The notes beneath the pieces are model-generated. The model did not search any database, was not told where the DNA came from, and worked only from the letters and a program-made list of their open reading frames with translations. Positions 1 to 8,769 of a stretch of 19,222 nt of DNA are shown here, in pieces (the first letter of the stretch is position 1; every line of letters begins with the position of its first letter). The stretch is from an uncultured bacterium (lineage in GTDB: Bacteria; Bacteroidota; Bacteroidia; Chitinophagales; CAIOSU01). Position numbers and translations under genes: made by a program. The stretch is taken from positions 1 to 19,222 of the forward strand of contig CAIOSU010000371.1 in assembly GCA_903861055.1 (NCBI GenBank), in the 5' to 3' direction.

Positions 1-1052
1 ACCGCACGCTAGCACGCAACATACCTAAATCAGCGGTGTTTTTATACGACAGAGACTTGAAGTATAAATTGGTGGAAGGTGCCGAACTAGAAGACCAAGG
101 CTATGATAAAAATAGTATGGAAGGCCGAACCTTACAGCAAACCATACCGCCTACCTTGCTTAAAGAACTTGAGCCGCTATACAGGGGAGCCTTGAATGGC
201 CAAGAACACGTCATGGAGCGGGAGTTTAACAAAAAACACTATCTCATTCATTTTTTGCCCGTGCGAAACGAAAAGAAAGAGATTTACGCCGGCATGGTAA
301 TGTCGCTTGATATAACCGATTTAAAAGATATACAGCGTAAGCTTGAACATCATACTACAGAGCTATTGCGCAGCAACGAAGACCTGGAGCTTTTTGCCTA
401 TGCCGCTTCGCACGATTTACAAGAACCATTGCGAATGATAGGCAGCTACATACACCTCATACAAAAACGCCTGCAAAACACGCTTGAAGGTGATACTTTA
501 GAGTTTATGGCCTATGCTACTGATGGCGTTAAACGAATGCAAGATCTGATAAACGACCTACTAGAATACTCAAGAGTTGATAGAAAGACTGACGATTTCA
601 GGTTGCTGGATATGAACAAAACCGTTGAATTCGTAAAAATCAATTTGCAGCAATCAATAGCCGAAAAGGGAGCTACCATTGTTGCAGACGACCTACCAGA
701 AATATATGCCGACCAACCCCAGATAATAAGCCTGTTGCAGAACTTAATTGAAAACGCGTTAAAGTTTCATGGCGAGCAAGCACCTTTGGTGCACATTAGC
801 TGTCGCGACAACGGCGATAGTTACACTTTTTCAGTACAAGACAATGGAATTGGCATAAAAGAACAATATTTCGAAAAAATCTTCCTCGTTTTTCAAAGAC
901 TTCATAGCCTAAGCGAATATTCGGGTTCGGGCATAGGGCTGGCAACTAGCAAAAAAATTGTAGAACGCCATGGTGGCCGATTGTGGGTTCAATCGCAAAT
1001 AGGGCGCGGAACAACCTTTTACTTTAGCATAAACAAAAAAGGGAACCTATGA
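1..1052 (+). CDS. PAS sensor histidine kinase, 5' end outside the window
   Basis: This is the C-terminal part of a two-component sensor kinase that autophosphorylates on His and passes phosphate to a receiver. The reading frame (phase beginning at base 3) is open to the window edge. The residues before the GTG at 36 (ARNIPKSAV) continue a PAS-type fold, so that GTG is not the true start. Numbering from the GTG, residues 1-95 are PAS-like, about 100-120 a linker, and 118-185 the HisKA dimerisation domain with phospho-acceptor H126 in ASHDLQEP. The HATPase domain follows: N-box NLIEN at 236-240, G1 DNGIGI at 269-274, F-box near 279-286 and G2 GSGIGL at 297-302. All catalytic boxes look intact. 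The layout resembles Cph1-like kinases. The stop overlaps the next start by four bases (ATGA), so it is probably co-translated with the response regulator. The signal sensed is unknown. Confidence 0.93.
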   Translation, partial: RTLARNIPKSAVFLYDRDLKYKLVEGAELEDQGYDKNSMEGRTLQQTIPPTLLKELEPLYRGALNGQEHVMEREFNKKHYLIHFLPVRNEKKEIYAGMVMSLDITDLKDIQRKLEHHTTELLRSNEDLELFAYAASHDLQEPLRMIGSYIHLIQKRLQNTLEGDTLEFMAYATDGVKRMQDLINDLLEYSRVDRKTDDFRLLDMNKTVEFVKINLQQSIAEKGATIVADDLPEIYADQPQIISLLQNLIENALKFHGEQAPLVHISCRDNGDSYTFSVQDNGIGIKEQYFEKIFLVFQRLHSLSEYSGSGIGLATSKKIVERHGGRLWVQSQIGRGTTFYFSINKKGNL

Positions 1053-1474
1053 TGAGCCAAGGACGAACCATATTGATAATTGACGATAACCCTGGCGATA
1101 TTAGGCTAACAGAGGAAATACTAAAAAGCAGCAAATTTGACTCTAAGTTGGTGGCTATATTAAATGGCGATAATGCAATAGCGTATTTAAACAAGGCCCT
1201 AGAAAACAAGACATTGCCCAACTTAATTATTCTTGACCTGAACTTACCCCGAATGAACGGCATTGAAGTGTTGGAGATAATTAAATCCGACTCGGTATTA
1301 AAGCTTTTGCCAGTAGTAATTCTTACTTCTTCAGAGGCTGATTATGATATTCAAAAAAGCTACCAAAACCATGCAAATTTGTACCTCACAAAACCCGTTG
1401 ATTTTGACGAATATTTTAAAGTGGTGACCAATATTGAGAAATTTTGGTTTTCTATTGCTAAATTGCCTTATTGA
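1049..1474 (+). CDS. Receiver-only response regulator (CheY/Rcp1-like)
   Basis: A 141-residue protein that is a single receiver domain with no output domain. The acidic pair D12/D13 (IDDNPGD), phospho-acceptor D63 (LDLNLP), switch residue T93 (ILTSSE) and K115 (LTKP) are all present, so it should be phosphorylatable. The IDDNPGD start is typical of Rcp1-like receivers that partner phytochrome-type kinases. Its start overlaps the kinase stop in ATGA; a second ATG follows immediately at 1052. The obvious phosphodonor is the kinase encoded directly upstream. Without an output domain it probably acts through protein contact or as a relay to the next receiver (inference). Confidence 0.93.
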   Translation: MMSQGRTILIIDDNPGDIRLTEEILKSSKFDSKLVAILNGDNAIAYLNKALENKTLPNLIILDLNLPRMNGIEVLEIIKSDSVLKLLPVVILTSSEADYDIQKSYQNHANLYLTKPVDFDEYFKVVTNIEKFWFSIAKLPY

Positions 1475-1491
1475 AAATACCCGCAAATAAC

Positions 1492-2256
1492 ATGGACAAG
1501 CATATTAATTTAAACATACTGCTTATAGAAGATAATCCGGGCGACGCTTTTTTAATAAAGTTCTACCTCGAAGATTCCGTATTAAAGTATGCCCGCCTAT
1601 TGCATGCCGAGTATTTGAAGACGGCAGTTGACCTACTGCAGCACAACGAATTTGATGTAATTCTGTTGGATTTAAACCTTCCGGATAGTAGAGGAATCGA
1701 GACGCTAGAAACCGTGCTTGAAGCAAGCCAAGGTGGAGTTGTAATAGTATTAACAGGACTAAATGACGAAGAACTTGGCCTGCAAACCGTAACTAAAGGT
1801 GCTCAAGATTTTCTGATAAAAGGTCAATTTGATGGCAAAGTGCTCACATCATCGGTAAGATATGCTTTTGAGCGATACCAATTGCAAAAGCAAGTTTTGA
1901 ATTGTACTCAAAAGCTGAACAATGCCAACGAGCAGTTTGATGCAGCACAGCAACTTGCCGATTTTGGCTATTGGGAGTTAGACCCAAAAACTAAAAGTAT
2001 GTTTTGGAGCAGCAACCTTTTTGCTACCCTTGGCATCAATGCACCAGAAAGCGCTCCAACGTTATCGGTATTTCTTAAATCGTTGCCGAAAGATGTCGCC
2101 GCAATTATTGAAACATCAATAAGCAAAGCACTTAACAATAGCGGCCTTTCGCATTTTTCGTTCAACATTGATGGCCAACAATATACTTGCCAACTGAAAA
2201 GCGATATTGAAACTGCCAACGACCAGCAAATTGTTGCTACTATTAAAAAAGTGTAA
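1492..2256 (+). CDS. Receiver-PAS protein
   Basis: A 254-residue protein with an N-terminal receiver (about residues 6-122) and a C-terminal PAS-like domain (about 148-250, beginning near DFGYWELDP). Receiver residues are present: E13/D14, phospho-acceptor D60 (LLDLNLP), T88 and K110. A helical, Gln-rich linker at about 125-150 joins the two parts. I chose the ATG at 1492. An in-frame TTG at 1471 overlaps the previous stop but adds only seven non-conserved residues. There is no kinase, DNA-binding or cyclase domain, so the output is unclear. It may be a phosphorylation-dependent adaptor, or a relic of a larger receiver-PAS kinase, although the PAS domain appears complete. It is the third gene of a kinase/receiver/receiver cluster. 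Confidence 0.85.
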   Translation: MDKHINLNILLIEDNPGDAFLIKFYLEDSVLKYARLLHAEYLKTAVDLLQHNEFDVILLDLNLPDSRGIETLETVLEASQGGVVIVLTGLNDEELGLQTVTKGAQDFLIKGQFDGKVLTSSVRYAFERYQLQKQVLNCTQKLNNANEQFDAAQQLADFGYWELDPKTKSMFWSSNLFATLGINAPESAPTLSVFLKSLPKDVAAIIETSISKALNNSGLSHFSFNIDGQQYTCQLKSDIETANDQQIVATIKKV

Positions 2257-2347
2257 GTCTTTGCGCTTTTTTGAGCTTGATACTTACAGCCCACTTCCGC
2301 CATCAATTGGCACATTCATTAGCGTATAAATCCGTATTTTTAAGTAA

Positions 2348-3847
2348 ATGAAAATACTATCCGCTAGCCAAATACGTGAGGCCGATGCCTATACCATAGC
2401 CAACGAGCCTATTGCCTCTATTGATTTGATGGAGCGGGCCTCAACCGTATTTACGTTGTGGTATGTGGCAAAGTTTACACCAGAGCAACCCGTAAGTATC
2501 TTTTGCGGCAATGGTAACAATGGTGGCGATGGATTGGCCATAGCCAGGCTGCTACACGAACGCGGATATGCAGTGAGCGTTTGGCTTGTAGCTGGTGGCA
2601 ACACCACTAAAGACCGTGATGTAAACGAACAACGCCTTAGCAAAATACCGAATATAGATCAGCATTACCTTACTGAGTCTGATAGCTATCCCACGCTTAG
2701 CGAGCACACAGTAATAATAGATGCCATGTTTGGCTCAGGATTGAACCGCCCACCGCAAGGTTGGGTAGCAGGGTTAATTGACCACTTAAATGCTCACGCA
2801 TGCACACGGGTGGCAGTTGACATACCCTCAGGCCTTTACGCTGATAGCATAAGTGCCGGGACCATTTTTAAAGCCCATCATACGCTTAGTTTTGAAGCAC
2901 CACGCCTATCGTTTTTGTTTGCCGAGCATGACGAATATGTGGGCGAATGGGAATACCGAAGCATTGGGCTCAATGCCGATTACATTGCCAAAGCCACAAG
3001 CCCTTACCGCATTATTGCCCCAACAGATGTAAAACTTAAAACCCGAGCCCGCCATAGCCACAAAGGCTCATACGGCCATAGCCTAGTTATAGCTGGCGGA
3101 TATGGGAAAATTGGCTCAGCCATATTAGCTGCAAAAGCTTGTCTTCGCGCGGGCTCTGGGCTAGTTACTACCTACATTCCCAAGTGTGGATACACCGCTA
3201 TGCAAACGGCCTTGCCCGAAGCAATGACCATAACTGACGATAACAACGATTTCATTACGAGTGCACTCGATACTGCCCCTTACAGTGCCATAGCCATTGG
3301 CCCAGGCATAGGGCAACAGCCAGAAACATTAAATGCCCTTTTTAAGCTCATAGAGCGTTTTAGGCACCCATTAGTGTTGGATGCTGATGCATTGAACCTA
3401 TTAGCGCACAACAGGCCTTGGCTCAACCGCTTACCTGAAAATAGCATCATTACCCCGCACCCAAAAGAGTTTGAACGGTTATTTGGCTCATCGGGTAATA
3501 GCTTGGAGCGGTTGCAACTGGCTTGCCGCCAAGCTAAAGAGCACAATATTATTATTGTATTGAAGGGGGCCAATACAGCGATAATTACCCCCAAACAGGA
3601 TGTTTGGTTTAACAATACTGGCAACCCTGGTATGTCAACTGGCGGCAGCGGTGATGTTCTTACTGGCATAATTACGGGTATGCTATCGCAGGGGTATGAG
3701 CCTTTGCAAGCAACCATCAATGCCGTTTACTTGCATGGCTTGGCAGGAGATTTAGCTGCTCAAGCAAACAGCCAAGAAGCACTTATTGCAAGCGACATTA
3801 TTACCCATCTGGGAAAGGCAATGAATATGTGCCGAGGCAACAGCTAG
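2348..3847 (+). CDS. nnr: Bifunctional NAD(P)HX epimerase/ADP-dependent dehydratase
   Basis: A metabolite-repair enzyme of 499 residues, the usual length for the fused YjeF/Nnr form. The N-terminal domain (about 1-225) epimerises R- and S-NAD(P)HX: it has CGNGNNGGDGL at 53-63, DAMFGSGL at 125-132 and VDIPSG at 157-162. The C-terminal ribokinase-like domain (about 230-495) dehydrates S-NAD(P)HX at the expense of ADP: it has GPG at 318-320, LDADALN at 344-350, TPHPKEF at 369-375, LKGANT at 405-410 and the nucleotide-binding NPGMSTGGSGDVLTG at 426-440. It is cytosolic. The ATG at 2348 gives the canonical MKILSASQIREAD start. A one-mismatch -7-like box, TATTTTTA, lies five bases before the ATG. 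It ends four bases from the convergent DUF1361 gene, leaving no room for a separate terminator. Confidence 0.96.
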   Translation: MKILSASQIREADAYTIANEPIASIDLMERASTVFTLWYVAKFTPEQPVSIFCGNGNNGGDGLAIARLLHERGYAVSVWLVAGGNTTKDRDVNEQRLSKIPNIDQHYLTESDSYPTLSEHTVIIDAMFGSGLNRPPQGWVAGLIDHLNAHACTRVAVDIPSGLYADSISAGTIFKAHHTLSFEAPRLSFLFAEHDEYVGEWEYRSIGLNADYIAKATSPYRIIAPTDVKLKTRARHSHKGSYGHSLVIAGGYGKIGSAILAAKACLRAGSGLVTTYIPKCGYTAMQTALPEAMTITDDNNDFITSALDTAPYSAIAIGPGIGQQPETLNALFKLIERFRHPLVLDADALNLLAHNRPWLNRLPENSIITPHPKEFERLFGSSGNSLERLQLACRQAKEHNIIIVLKGANTAIITPKQDVWFNNTGNPGMSTGGSGDVLTGIITGMLSQGYEPLQATINAVYLHGLAGDLAAQANSQEALIASDIITHLGKAMNMCRGNS

Positions 3848-3851
3848 TGTT

Positions 3852-4571
3852 CTATTGGTTTAAGGTATTATCTGGCTGGGTTACTGTTGCATTTCGCTGC
3901 ACAGCAAAGTAAGCCAAGCACATAAAGCTGCCAAAAAGAAACACGAACCCATACATTAACAAATGATGCAGCGGATGCAACAAATGCCCGGCAATATCTG
4001 ATGCCAAGCCAAGGGGATTGCTAACTACATCCCAACTATTCCAACGGATGTAGCGCCCCAAATAGATGCCATAGCCTGCCAAAAACATAAAGCCAATTGC
4101 TAATAGCACGCCCACCGTTTTATTAAACATATCAGAAAATATGCCTTGAACAATTGATAGGGATTTGAAACCCAATAGTAAACCGTTCCAAGCGGCAGAG
4201 AACAGCAATATCATATCGAACCACAAAGGCACCGGCAGCCTCATCTTTAAATGGAACAAATCGGTAACGATATACATGGCATTGGGAAAAAACAACAGCC
4301 AAGCAATAAACAACGTCATTTGCCAAAGCGGGTTTCCTTTTTCACCCCTCACCTCCCTGAGCCACAACGCCAAAAACAATGGCAAGCCTGCTAAAAACAG
4401 GTTCCACACCAAAAACAGACCAAAAATGCTATCAGTAAGCACCAACCGTATAAACAGCATGAAAATAGTAAAAGCCAAAGAGGCAAACAGCAGCCAATAG
4501 CGCCGCGAGAAAAGTTGGTTGAGTGTGGTTTCCATGCTGCTTGAGTGGTGTTGCTTATTAACGTCTAGCAT
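3852..4571 (-). CDS. DUF1361 integral membrane protein
   Basis: A 239-residue polytopic membrane protein. I recognise the DUF1361 family from LFLVWNLFLAGLP, the FFPNAMYIVTDLFHL stretch, PLWFDMILLFSAAWNGLLLGF and GIYLGRYIRWNSWD. Roughly six to seven hydrophobic segments are visible, beginning near residue 28; the first 25 residues are polar. The start may be the ATG at 4571 or the later ATG at 4535 (METTLNQ). Neither has a convincing ribosome binding site. The biochemical function of the family is not known to me. It is convergent with nnr and divergent from the glycosyltransferase gene. Confidence 0.88.
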   Translation of the reverse strand: MLDVNKQHHSSSMETTLNQLFSRRYWLLFASLAFTIFMLFIRLVLTDSIFGLFLVWNLFLAGLPLFLALWLREVRGEKGNPLWQMTLFIAWLLFFPNAMYIVTDLFHLKMRLPVPLWFDMILLFSAAWNGLLLGFKSLSIVQGIFSDMFNKTVGVLLAIGFMFLAGYGIYLGRYIRWNSWDVVSNPLGLASDIAGHLLHPLHHLLMYGFVFLFGSFMCLAYFAVQRNATVTQPDNTLNQ

Positions 4572-4691
4572 TTTATACTATTATGGCATTAACACTATTT
4601 AGCAATTGTATTGCAATTGGCTTACCCAAATTCCAAATGGGTTTTAGAACCCCATTTTCAAATTTTCAAATTACCACATTTCCAAATTGAT

Positions 4692-4699
4692 TACATTTG
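4692..4699 (+). promoter_or_regulatory. -7 promoter box TACATTTG before the glycosyltransferase gene
   Basis: A perfect match to the Bacteroidota -7 consensus TAnnTTTG. The ATG lies only four bases (cccc) downstream, so the transcript may be nearly leaderless. I see no clear -33 TTG at the usual 17-23 base spacing. Confidence 0.5.
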
Positions 4700-4703
4700 C
4701 CCC

Positions 4704-5744
4704 ATGCCCACTAACCCCACAGTAGCGATAGCTATATTGAGCTGGAACGGACGCAAGTTCCTAGAGCAGTTTCTGCCGTCGGTAGTGGCTACTACTTATG
4801 CGCATGCAACGCATTACGTTATCGATAATGCCAGTACTGACGATACCGCGGTATGGTTGGCCGAGCATTACCCTCAAGTGAAGTTGGTGGCACTACCCAA
4901 AAACCTAGGTTTCGCAGGCGGCTATAACGAAGGGCTAAAGCAAATACAAGCCGACTACTACGTGCTCCTTAACCAAGATGTGGAAGTAACCCCGGGTTGG
5001 CTAGAGCCGATGGTGGAGCTAATGGAGCAGCACCCCGAAGCAGGTGCTTGCCAACCCAAGCTACGTGCCTACCACCAAAAAGACTACTTTGAATATGCCG
5101 GCGCTGCTGGCGGTTTTATGGACTACCTAGGCTATACCTTTTGCCGTGGACGGGTGTTTGACGCAGTGGAAAAAGACGAAGGCCAATACGATACCGTAAT
5201 CCCTATATTTTGGGCGAGTGGTGCAGCTATGTTTGTAAGGGCCAAGCTATATCATCAGTTGGGCGGCTTAGATGCAGATTTTTTTGCGCACATGGAAGAG
5301 ATTGACCTTTGCTGGCGCATGAAAAATGCGGGCTACGGTTTGCTTTATACACCGCACTCGCTGGTGTACCATGTAGGCGGCGGCAGCTTGCCACAGGGCA
5401 ACCCTCGAAAAACGTTCCTCAATTTCCGCAACAACTTGTGGATGATGTATAAGAACCTCCCAGAAGCCAATTTTAAGCGCACCATGGCTCTTCGGTTGAT
5501 ACTGGATGTAGTTGCAGCTTACCGTTCACTATTAACTGGTAAGGTGGGCGATTATAAGGCCATTGCCAAAGCACACATGGAGTTTTTCAATACCCTTAGC
5601 ATCATCCGCAAAAAAAGGATTGCTACCCAAACCTTATCAGCAGGCAAAACGGCCAATACCGAGGGCCTTTACCAAAAAAGCATTCTATGGCAGTTTTTTG
5701 CGAAGGGGAAGAAGAAGTTTAGTGAGTTGGGGGTTGGTCGATAG
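4704..5744 (+). CDS. Family 2 glycosyltransferase (rhamnosyltransferase-like)
   Basis: A 346-residue GT-A fold transferase that probably adds a sugar from a nucleotide donor to a surface glycan. The GT2 core spans about residues 6-245: VAIAILSWNG at 7-16, VIDNASTDDT at 39-48 (donor binding), NLGFAGGYNEGL at 67-78, the metal-binding LNQDVEV at 89-95, and EEIDLCWRM at 198-206 with the acid/base region. The C-terminal ~100 residues are basic with one hydrophobic stretch, as in WbbL-like proteins. I chose ATG 4704. A longer frame from TTG 4611 adds 31 residues encoded by AT-rich repeat-like DNA and would place the promoter box inside the gene. The acceptor sugar is unknown. No polysaccharide cluster surrounds it. 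Confidence 0.9.
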   Translation: MPTNPTVAIAILSWNGRKFLEQFLPSVVATTYAHATHYVIDNASTDDTAVWLAEHYPQVKLVALPKNLGFAGGYNEGLKQIQADYYVLLNQDVEVTPGWLEPMVELMEQHPEAGACQPKLRAYHQKDYFEYAGAAGGFMDYLGYTFCRGRVFDAVEKDEGQYDTVIPIFWASGAAMFVRAKLYHQLGGLDADFFAHMEEIDLCWRMKNAGYGLLYTPHSLVYHVGGGSLPQGNPRKTFLNFRNNLWMMYKNLPEANFKRTMALRLILDVVAAYRSLLTGKVGDYKAIAKAHMEFFNTLSIIRKKRIATQTLSAGKTANTEGLYQKSILWQFFAKGKKKFSELGVGR

Positions 5745-5951
5745 TCGATGGTTCACGGTGAAACATTTCCTACTTCGATTATTGGCCAAGTGCAATTCAA
5801 AATTCATAGCTCGGCCATTACCCCCTCCCAACCTCCCCCTAAAAAGGGAAGGAGCCTTTGCCAACCGCGCAGTCTTTCTCGCTTCAAACGAGACTCAGGA
5901 ATAAATGCCCTACCAATATTGAATTTTGAATCTTAAATTTTCAATTCAAAA
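5745..5951. repeat. Intergenic gap with dispersed C-rich repeat and AT-rich tract
   Basis: There is no convincing gene here. From 5821 to 5856 lies a C-rich imperfect palindrome (core CCTCCCCCTAAAAAGGGAAGG), which recurs in inverted orientation at 8963-9001. A small hairpin, TCTCG-CTTCAAA-CGAGA, lies at 5877-5893. From 5919 to 5953 the sequence is a low-complexity run of GAATTTTGAA / AAATTTTCAATT words. Short open frames here are low-complexity and match no family I know. Confidence 0.6.
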
Positions 5952-7760
5952 TTAAGCCCCAACCCCAGCATGCCTTTCGGCTATGCGGCGCTCGATGTCT
6001 TCTAAGCGGCCTTTAGGGATGGCACTGATGAGACCTTTGGTGTATTCTTGTTGCGGGTTGTTGTATATGCTATCGGCAGGTCCCATTTCCTCAATCTTGC
6101 CCTTGTTCATCACCACCATACGGTCACTCATAAATTTCACTACCGAAAGGTCATGCGAAATGAAGATATACGTGAATTTGAACTCTTCTCGTAGCTTAAT
6201 CAATAAGTTCAAAACCTGTGCTTGCACCGATACGTCTAATGCCGATACCGATTCGTCGCAAATGATAAAGCTTGGGTTCAAGGCCAAAGCGCGGGCAATA
6301 CAGATACGTTGGCGCTGGCCACCGCTAAACTCGTGTGGGTAGCGGCTAAAGTGCGCACCCGGCAGACCTACTGTATCCAGCAAGTGTTCTACGCGCTCCT
6401 TACGTTCTTTATCGCTGTTATAAATGCCGTGCACCTGCATCGGCTCCATAATGGCGCCGCCTATGGTCATGCGTGGATTCAATGAGCTGTATGGGTCTTG
6501 GAAAATGATTTGCATTTCCTCGCGCAACGCCTTCATCTCCGAATCGGAAACGTTGAGGATGTTGCGGCCTTTGTAAATAATCTCGCCACTGGTAACGGGT
6601 GCCAAGCGCAAAATACTGCGGCCAGTGGTAGTCTTACCACAACCCGACTCGCCCACCAAACCTAAGGTCTCTCCAGGGTAAACATCGAACGAAATATTGT
6701 CAACAGCCTTAACGTAGTCAATGGTTTTGCCAAAAAAGTTTTTCGTGCTCGGAAACCAAGTGCAAAGGTTTTTTACCTGCAATAGCGGCTCTTGCTTTTT
6801 CAATTCCACCAAGCGCTGGCTATGAACCTCGTCGCTAATAGTAACCCGGGCAATTACTTCCTCAATATTGCTTTGCAGCTCAATCAATTTGCCGTTTTCG
6901 TCTTTGCCCATAAAGTTGGCAATGGTAGGCAACTCGCTATAGCGTTTCTCCAACGGTGGGCGGCAAGCCAACAAGCCTTTGGTATATGGGTGCTGTGGGT
7001 TGCTAAAGATGTCCTTAATCGGCCCTTGCTCAACTATATCGCCTTTGTACATCACTATTACGCGGTCGGCAATTTCGGCTATTACACCCAAATCGTGAGT
7101 AATGAAGATGATAGAAGTGTCTATCTCGTCGCGTAGTTCGCGCATCAAATCAAGAATAGTAGACTGTACGGTTACGTCCAAGGCGGTGGTAGGCTCATCG
7201 GCAATCAGTATGCCTGGGTTGCAACTCATGGCCATGGCAATCATTACGCGCTGCTTCTGTCCGCCCGAAATTTGGTGTGGGTAAGCATCTAAAATCTTCT
7301 CCGGCCTTGGCAGTTGCACTTTCTTGAACAAGTCCAAGGTCATTTGGCGTGCCTCGGTTTTATTCTTCTTTTGGTGCAACATAATGGCCTCTGCCACTTG
7401 GTCGCCACAGGTAAACACTGGGTTTAGCGACGTCATCGGCTCTTGAAAAATCATCGAAATCTCGTTTCCACGAAACTCGCGCATCTCCTTCTCGGTAAGG
7501 GCTACCAAATCTATTGGACCCTTCTCCTTGTGGTGATAGATAATTTGTCCACCGGCAATGCGGCCCGGAGGGCTGGGTATCAATCGCATAATAGAGAGCG
7601 AGGTAACCGATTTGCCAGAACCCGATTCGCCCACAATACCAATGGTTTCGCCACGGTTTAGGGTAAAACTGATTTTATTTACCGCGGTCATTACGCCGTC
7701 TTCCGTGCGAAATTCGGTTATTAGATCCTTCACTTCCAATAATACCTTGCTATCTGCCAT
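5952..7760 (-). CDS. Fused dipeptide/oligopeptide-type ABC transporter ATPase (two NBDs)
   Basis: A 602-residue cytosolic ATPase that drives a peptide- or nickel-type ABC importer. It is a DppD-DppF or GsiA/YejF-like fusion of two nucleotide-binding domains. NBD1 has Walker A GESGSGKS near residue 45, Q-loop FQEPMTSLNP near 105, signature SGGQKQR near 165, Walker B ILIADEPTTALD near 184 and H-loop THDLG near 221. NBD2 has GESGCGKTT near 370, FQDPYSSLNP near 420, SGGQRQR near 479, FIICDESVSALD near 498 and SHDLS near 535. Both carry the oligopeptide-transporter tail (NPQHPYTKGL; NNPQQEYTKGL). ATG 7760 gives MADSKVLLEV; a TTG five codons earlier is less likely. Permease and solute-binding genes are not in this window, so the substrate cannot be assigned. 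Confidence 0.95.
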   Translation of the reverse strand: MADSKVLLEVKDLITEFRTEDGVMTAVNKISFTLNRGETIGIVGESGSGKSVTSLSIMRLIPSPPGRIAGGQIIYHHKEKGPIDLVALTEKEMREFRGNEISMIFQEPMTSLNPVFTCGDQVAEAIMLHQKKNKTEARQMTLDLFKKVQLPRPEKILDAYPHQISGGQKQRVMIAMAMSCNPGILIADEPTTALDVTVQSTILDLMRELRDEIDTSIIFITHDLGVIAEIADRVIVMYKGDIVEQGPIKDIFSNPQHPYTKGLLACRPPLEKRYSELPTIANFMGKDENGKLIELQSNIEEVIARVTISDEVHSQRLVELKKQEPLLQVKNLCTWFPSTKNFFGKTIDYVKAVDNISFDVYPGETLGLVGESGCGKTTTGRSILRLAPVTSGEIIYKGRNILNVSDSEMKALREEMQIIFQDPYSSLNPRMTIGGAIMEPMQVHGIYNSDKERKERVEHLLDTVGLPGAHFSRYPHEFSGGQRQRICIARALALNPSFIICDESVSALDVSVQAQVLNLLIKLREEFKFTYIFISHDLSVVKFMSDRMVVMNKGKIEEMGPADSIYNNPQQEYTKGLISAIPKGRLEDIERRIAERHAGVGA

Positions 7761-8052
7761 GCTATGTTTCTCCAATTATTAAAACGCTGCGCTGCGGCTA
7801 TTGATTGCCAACCTGCTTCGACTCGTAAAAATAGCCTTTTCAATTCGAAAATTTGAAAATTCGGGAATTTGAAAATGGAGGTAACTCAAATGTTATAACA
7901 CAAATGATATTGCAGGCCATCTTCAACCCGCTTTTTACCATACCACCTTGCATGGGCAAGCACCCAATAACCAATTAACTAATACACCAGTAACCACCTA
8001 AAACCTTTTGTCGCTACCTTTGTTGCCATTGTTCAAAACAACCATTTGCATC
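7761..8052. other. Divergent intergenic region with AT-rich repeat words
   Basis: Bases 7837-7876 hold a run of AATTCGAAAATTTGAAAATTCGGG-type repeats, and 7964-7998 an AACCAATTAACTAATACACC-type tract related to the TTGGTTATTGG words elsewhere in the window. No RNA gene or coding sequence is apparent. The only promoter-like element I can support is the box at 8015-8022. Confidence 0.45.
8015..8022 (+). promoter_or_regulatory. -7 promoter box TACCTTTG before the UbiE-like gene
   Basis: An exact TAnnTTTG match, 30 bases before the ATG at 8053. This would leave a leader of roughly 25 bases. No good -33 element is visible. Confidence 0.45.
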
Positions 8053-8769
8053 ATGTCTCAATCGCTTATCGAAAATAAAGTTGCTGTACCCAAAGAGTTT
8101 AACAAAATAGCCCGCCGCTACGATATGGCCACTGGCCTAAGCCAAGGCTACCAAAGCGACTTGAATCGCAGCGCGGCTTATTTGCAATTGAATGGTAACG
8201 AAACCGTGCTGGACCTATGCTGCGGCACTGGCAAAAGTACCGCTGCGGTATTGCCTTTCATTACTTCGGGCAAAGTAATTGGCGTTGATAACTCAGAAGA
8301 AATGCTGGCGGTGGCTGGTAAAAAGTTTGCCAACGAGATAAAAGCGGGGAAACTGCAACTGCAGCTGCAAGATGCAATGAAACTCACCTTTGAGCCCGCA
8401 AGCTTTGATGCTATATTTATGGCATACGGACTGCGCAACATGCCCGATTATGACAAATCGTTGGCACAACTGCTACCGCTGCTAAAACCCAAGGGCAAGT
8501 TGGTTATACACGATTACTCATTGAGCGATACTTGGTATTCTGCTGCGTATTGGTGGATATTGGGTTATGTATTTATAGTACCCATCAGTTTCCTTACCAC
8601 GGGCGAGACCAACATTTTCAGCTACCTCATTAAGAGCGTGCTCAACTTCCTTGGGCCAAAAGAACTGGAAGCTAAGATGAAAGCCACGGGTTTTACTTCT
8701 GTATCTTCTCACGCACAACCTACCTGGCGCGCACCTATTTTAAGGACTTTTGTGGGGAGCAGAGGTTGA
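8053..8769 (+). CDS. UbiE/MenG-like class I SAM methyltransferase
   Basis: A 238-residue methyltransferase. Motif I VLDLCCGTGKST at residues 52-63 binds SAM, GVDNS at 77-81 is the acidic ribose-binding loop, and AYGLRNMPDYDKSL at 124-137 resembles the GLRN signature of UbiE/COQ5 proteins. LLKPKGKLVIHDYS at 143-156 is the post-IV strand. The N-terminal KEFNKIARRYDMATGLS matches the UbiE fold entry. A hydrophobic stretch at about 163-183 suggests membrane association or a lipophilic substrate. Demethylmenaquinone methylation is a reasonable guess, but the sequence is divergent and no quinone genes flank it. The ATG at 8053 fits the family better than the upstream TTG at 8008. Confidence 0.85.
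   Translation: MSQSLIENKVAVPKEFNKIARRYDMATGLSQGYQSDLNRSAAYLQLNGNETVLDLCCGTGKSTAAVLPFITSGKVIGVDNSEEMLAVAGKKFANEIKAGKLQLQLQDAMKLTFEPASFDAIFMAYGLRNMPDYDKSLAQLLPLLKPKGKLVIHDYSLSDTWYSAAYWWILGYVFIVPISFLTTGETNIFSYLIKSVLNFLGPKELEAKMKATGFTSVSSHAQPTWRAPILRTFVGSRG

Noticed and set aside
4603..4620. CAATTG-TATTG-CAATTG as an operator between DUF1361 and the glycosyltransferase
   Set aside because: CAATTG is itself palindromic and common in AT-rich DNA, and no regulator gene is nearby. It is not distinguishable from chance.
4611..4703. A 31-residue N-terminal extension of the glycosyltransferase from TTG 4611
   Set aside because: The added segment is encoded by AT-rich repeat-like DNA, lies before the GT2 core, and would contain the -7 box at 4692-4699.
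6241..6262. Defective second ATPase domain in the ABC protein because Walker B is followed by Ser (CDESVSALD) instead of Pro
   Set aside because: The catalytic Asp-Glu pair is intact, and Ser at this place occurs in OppF/DppF-like proteins, so it is not evidence of inactivity.
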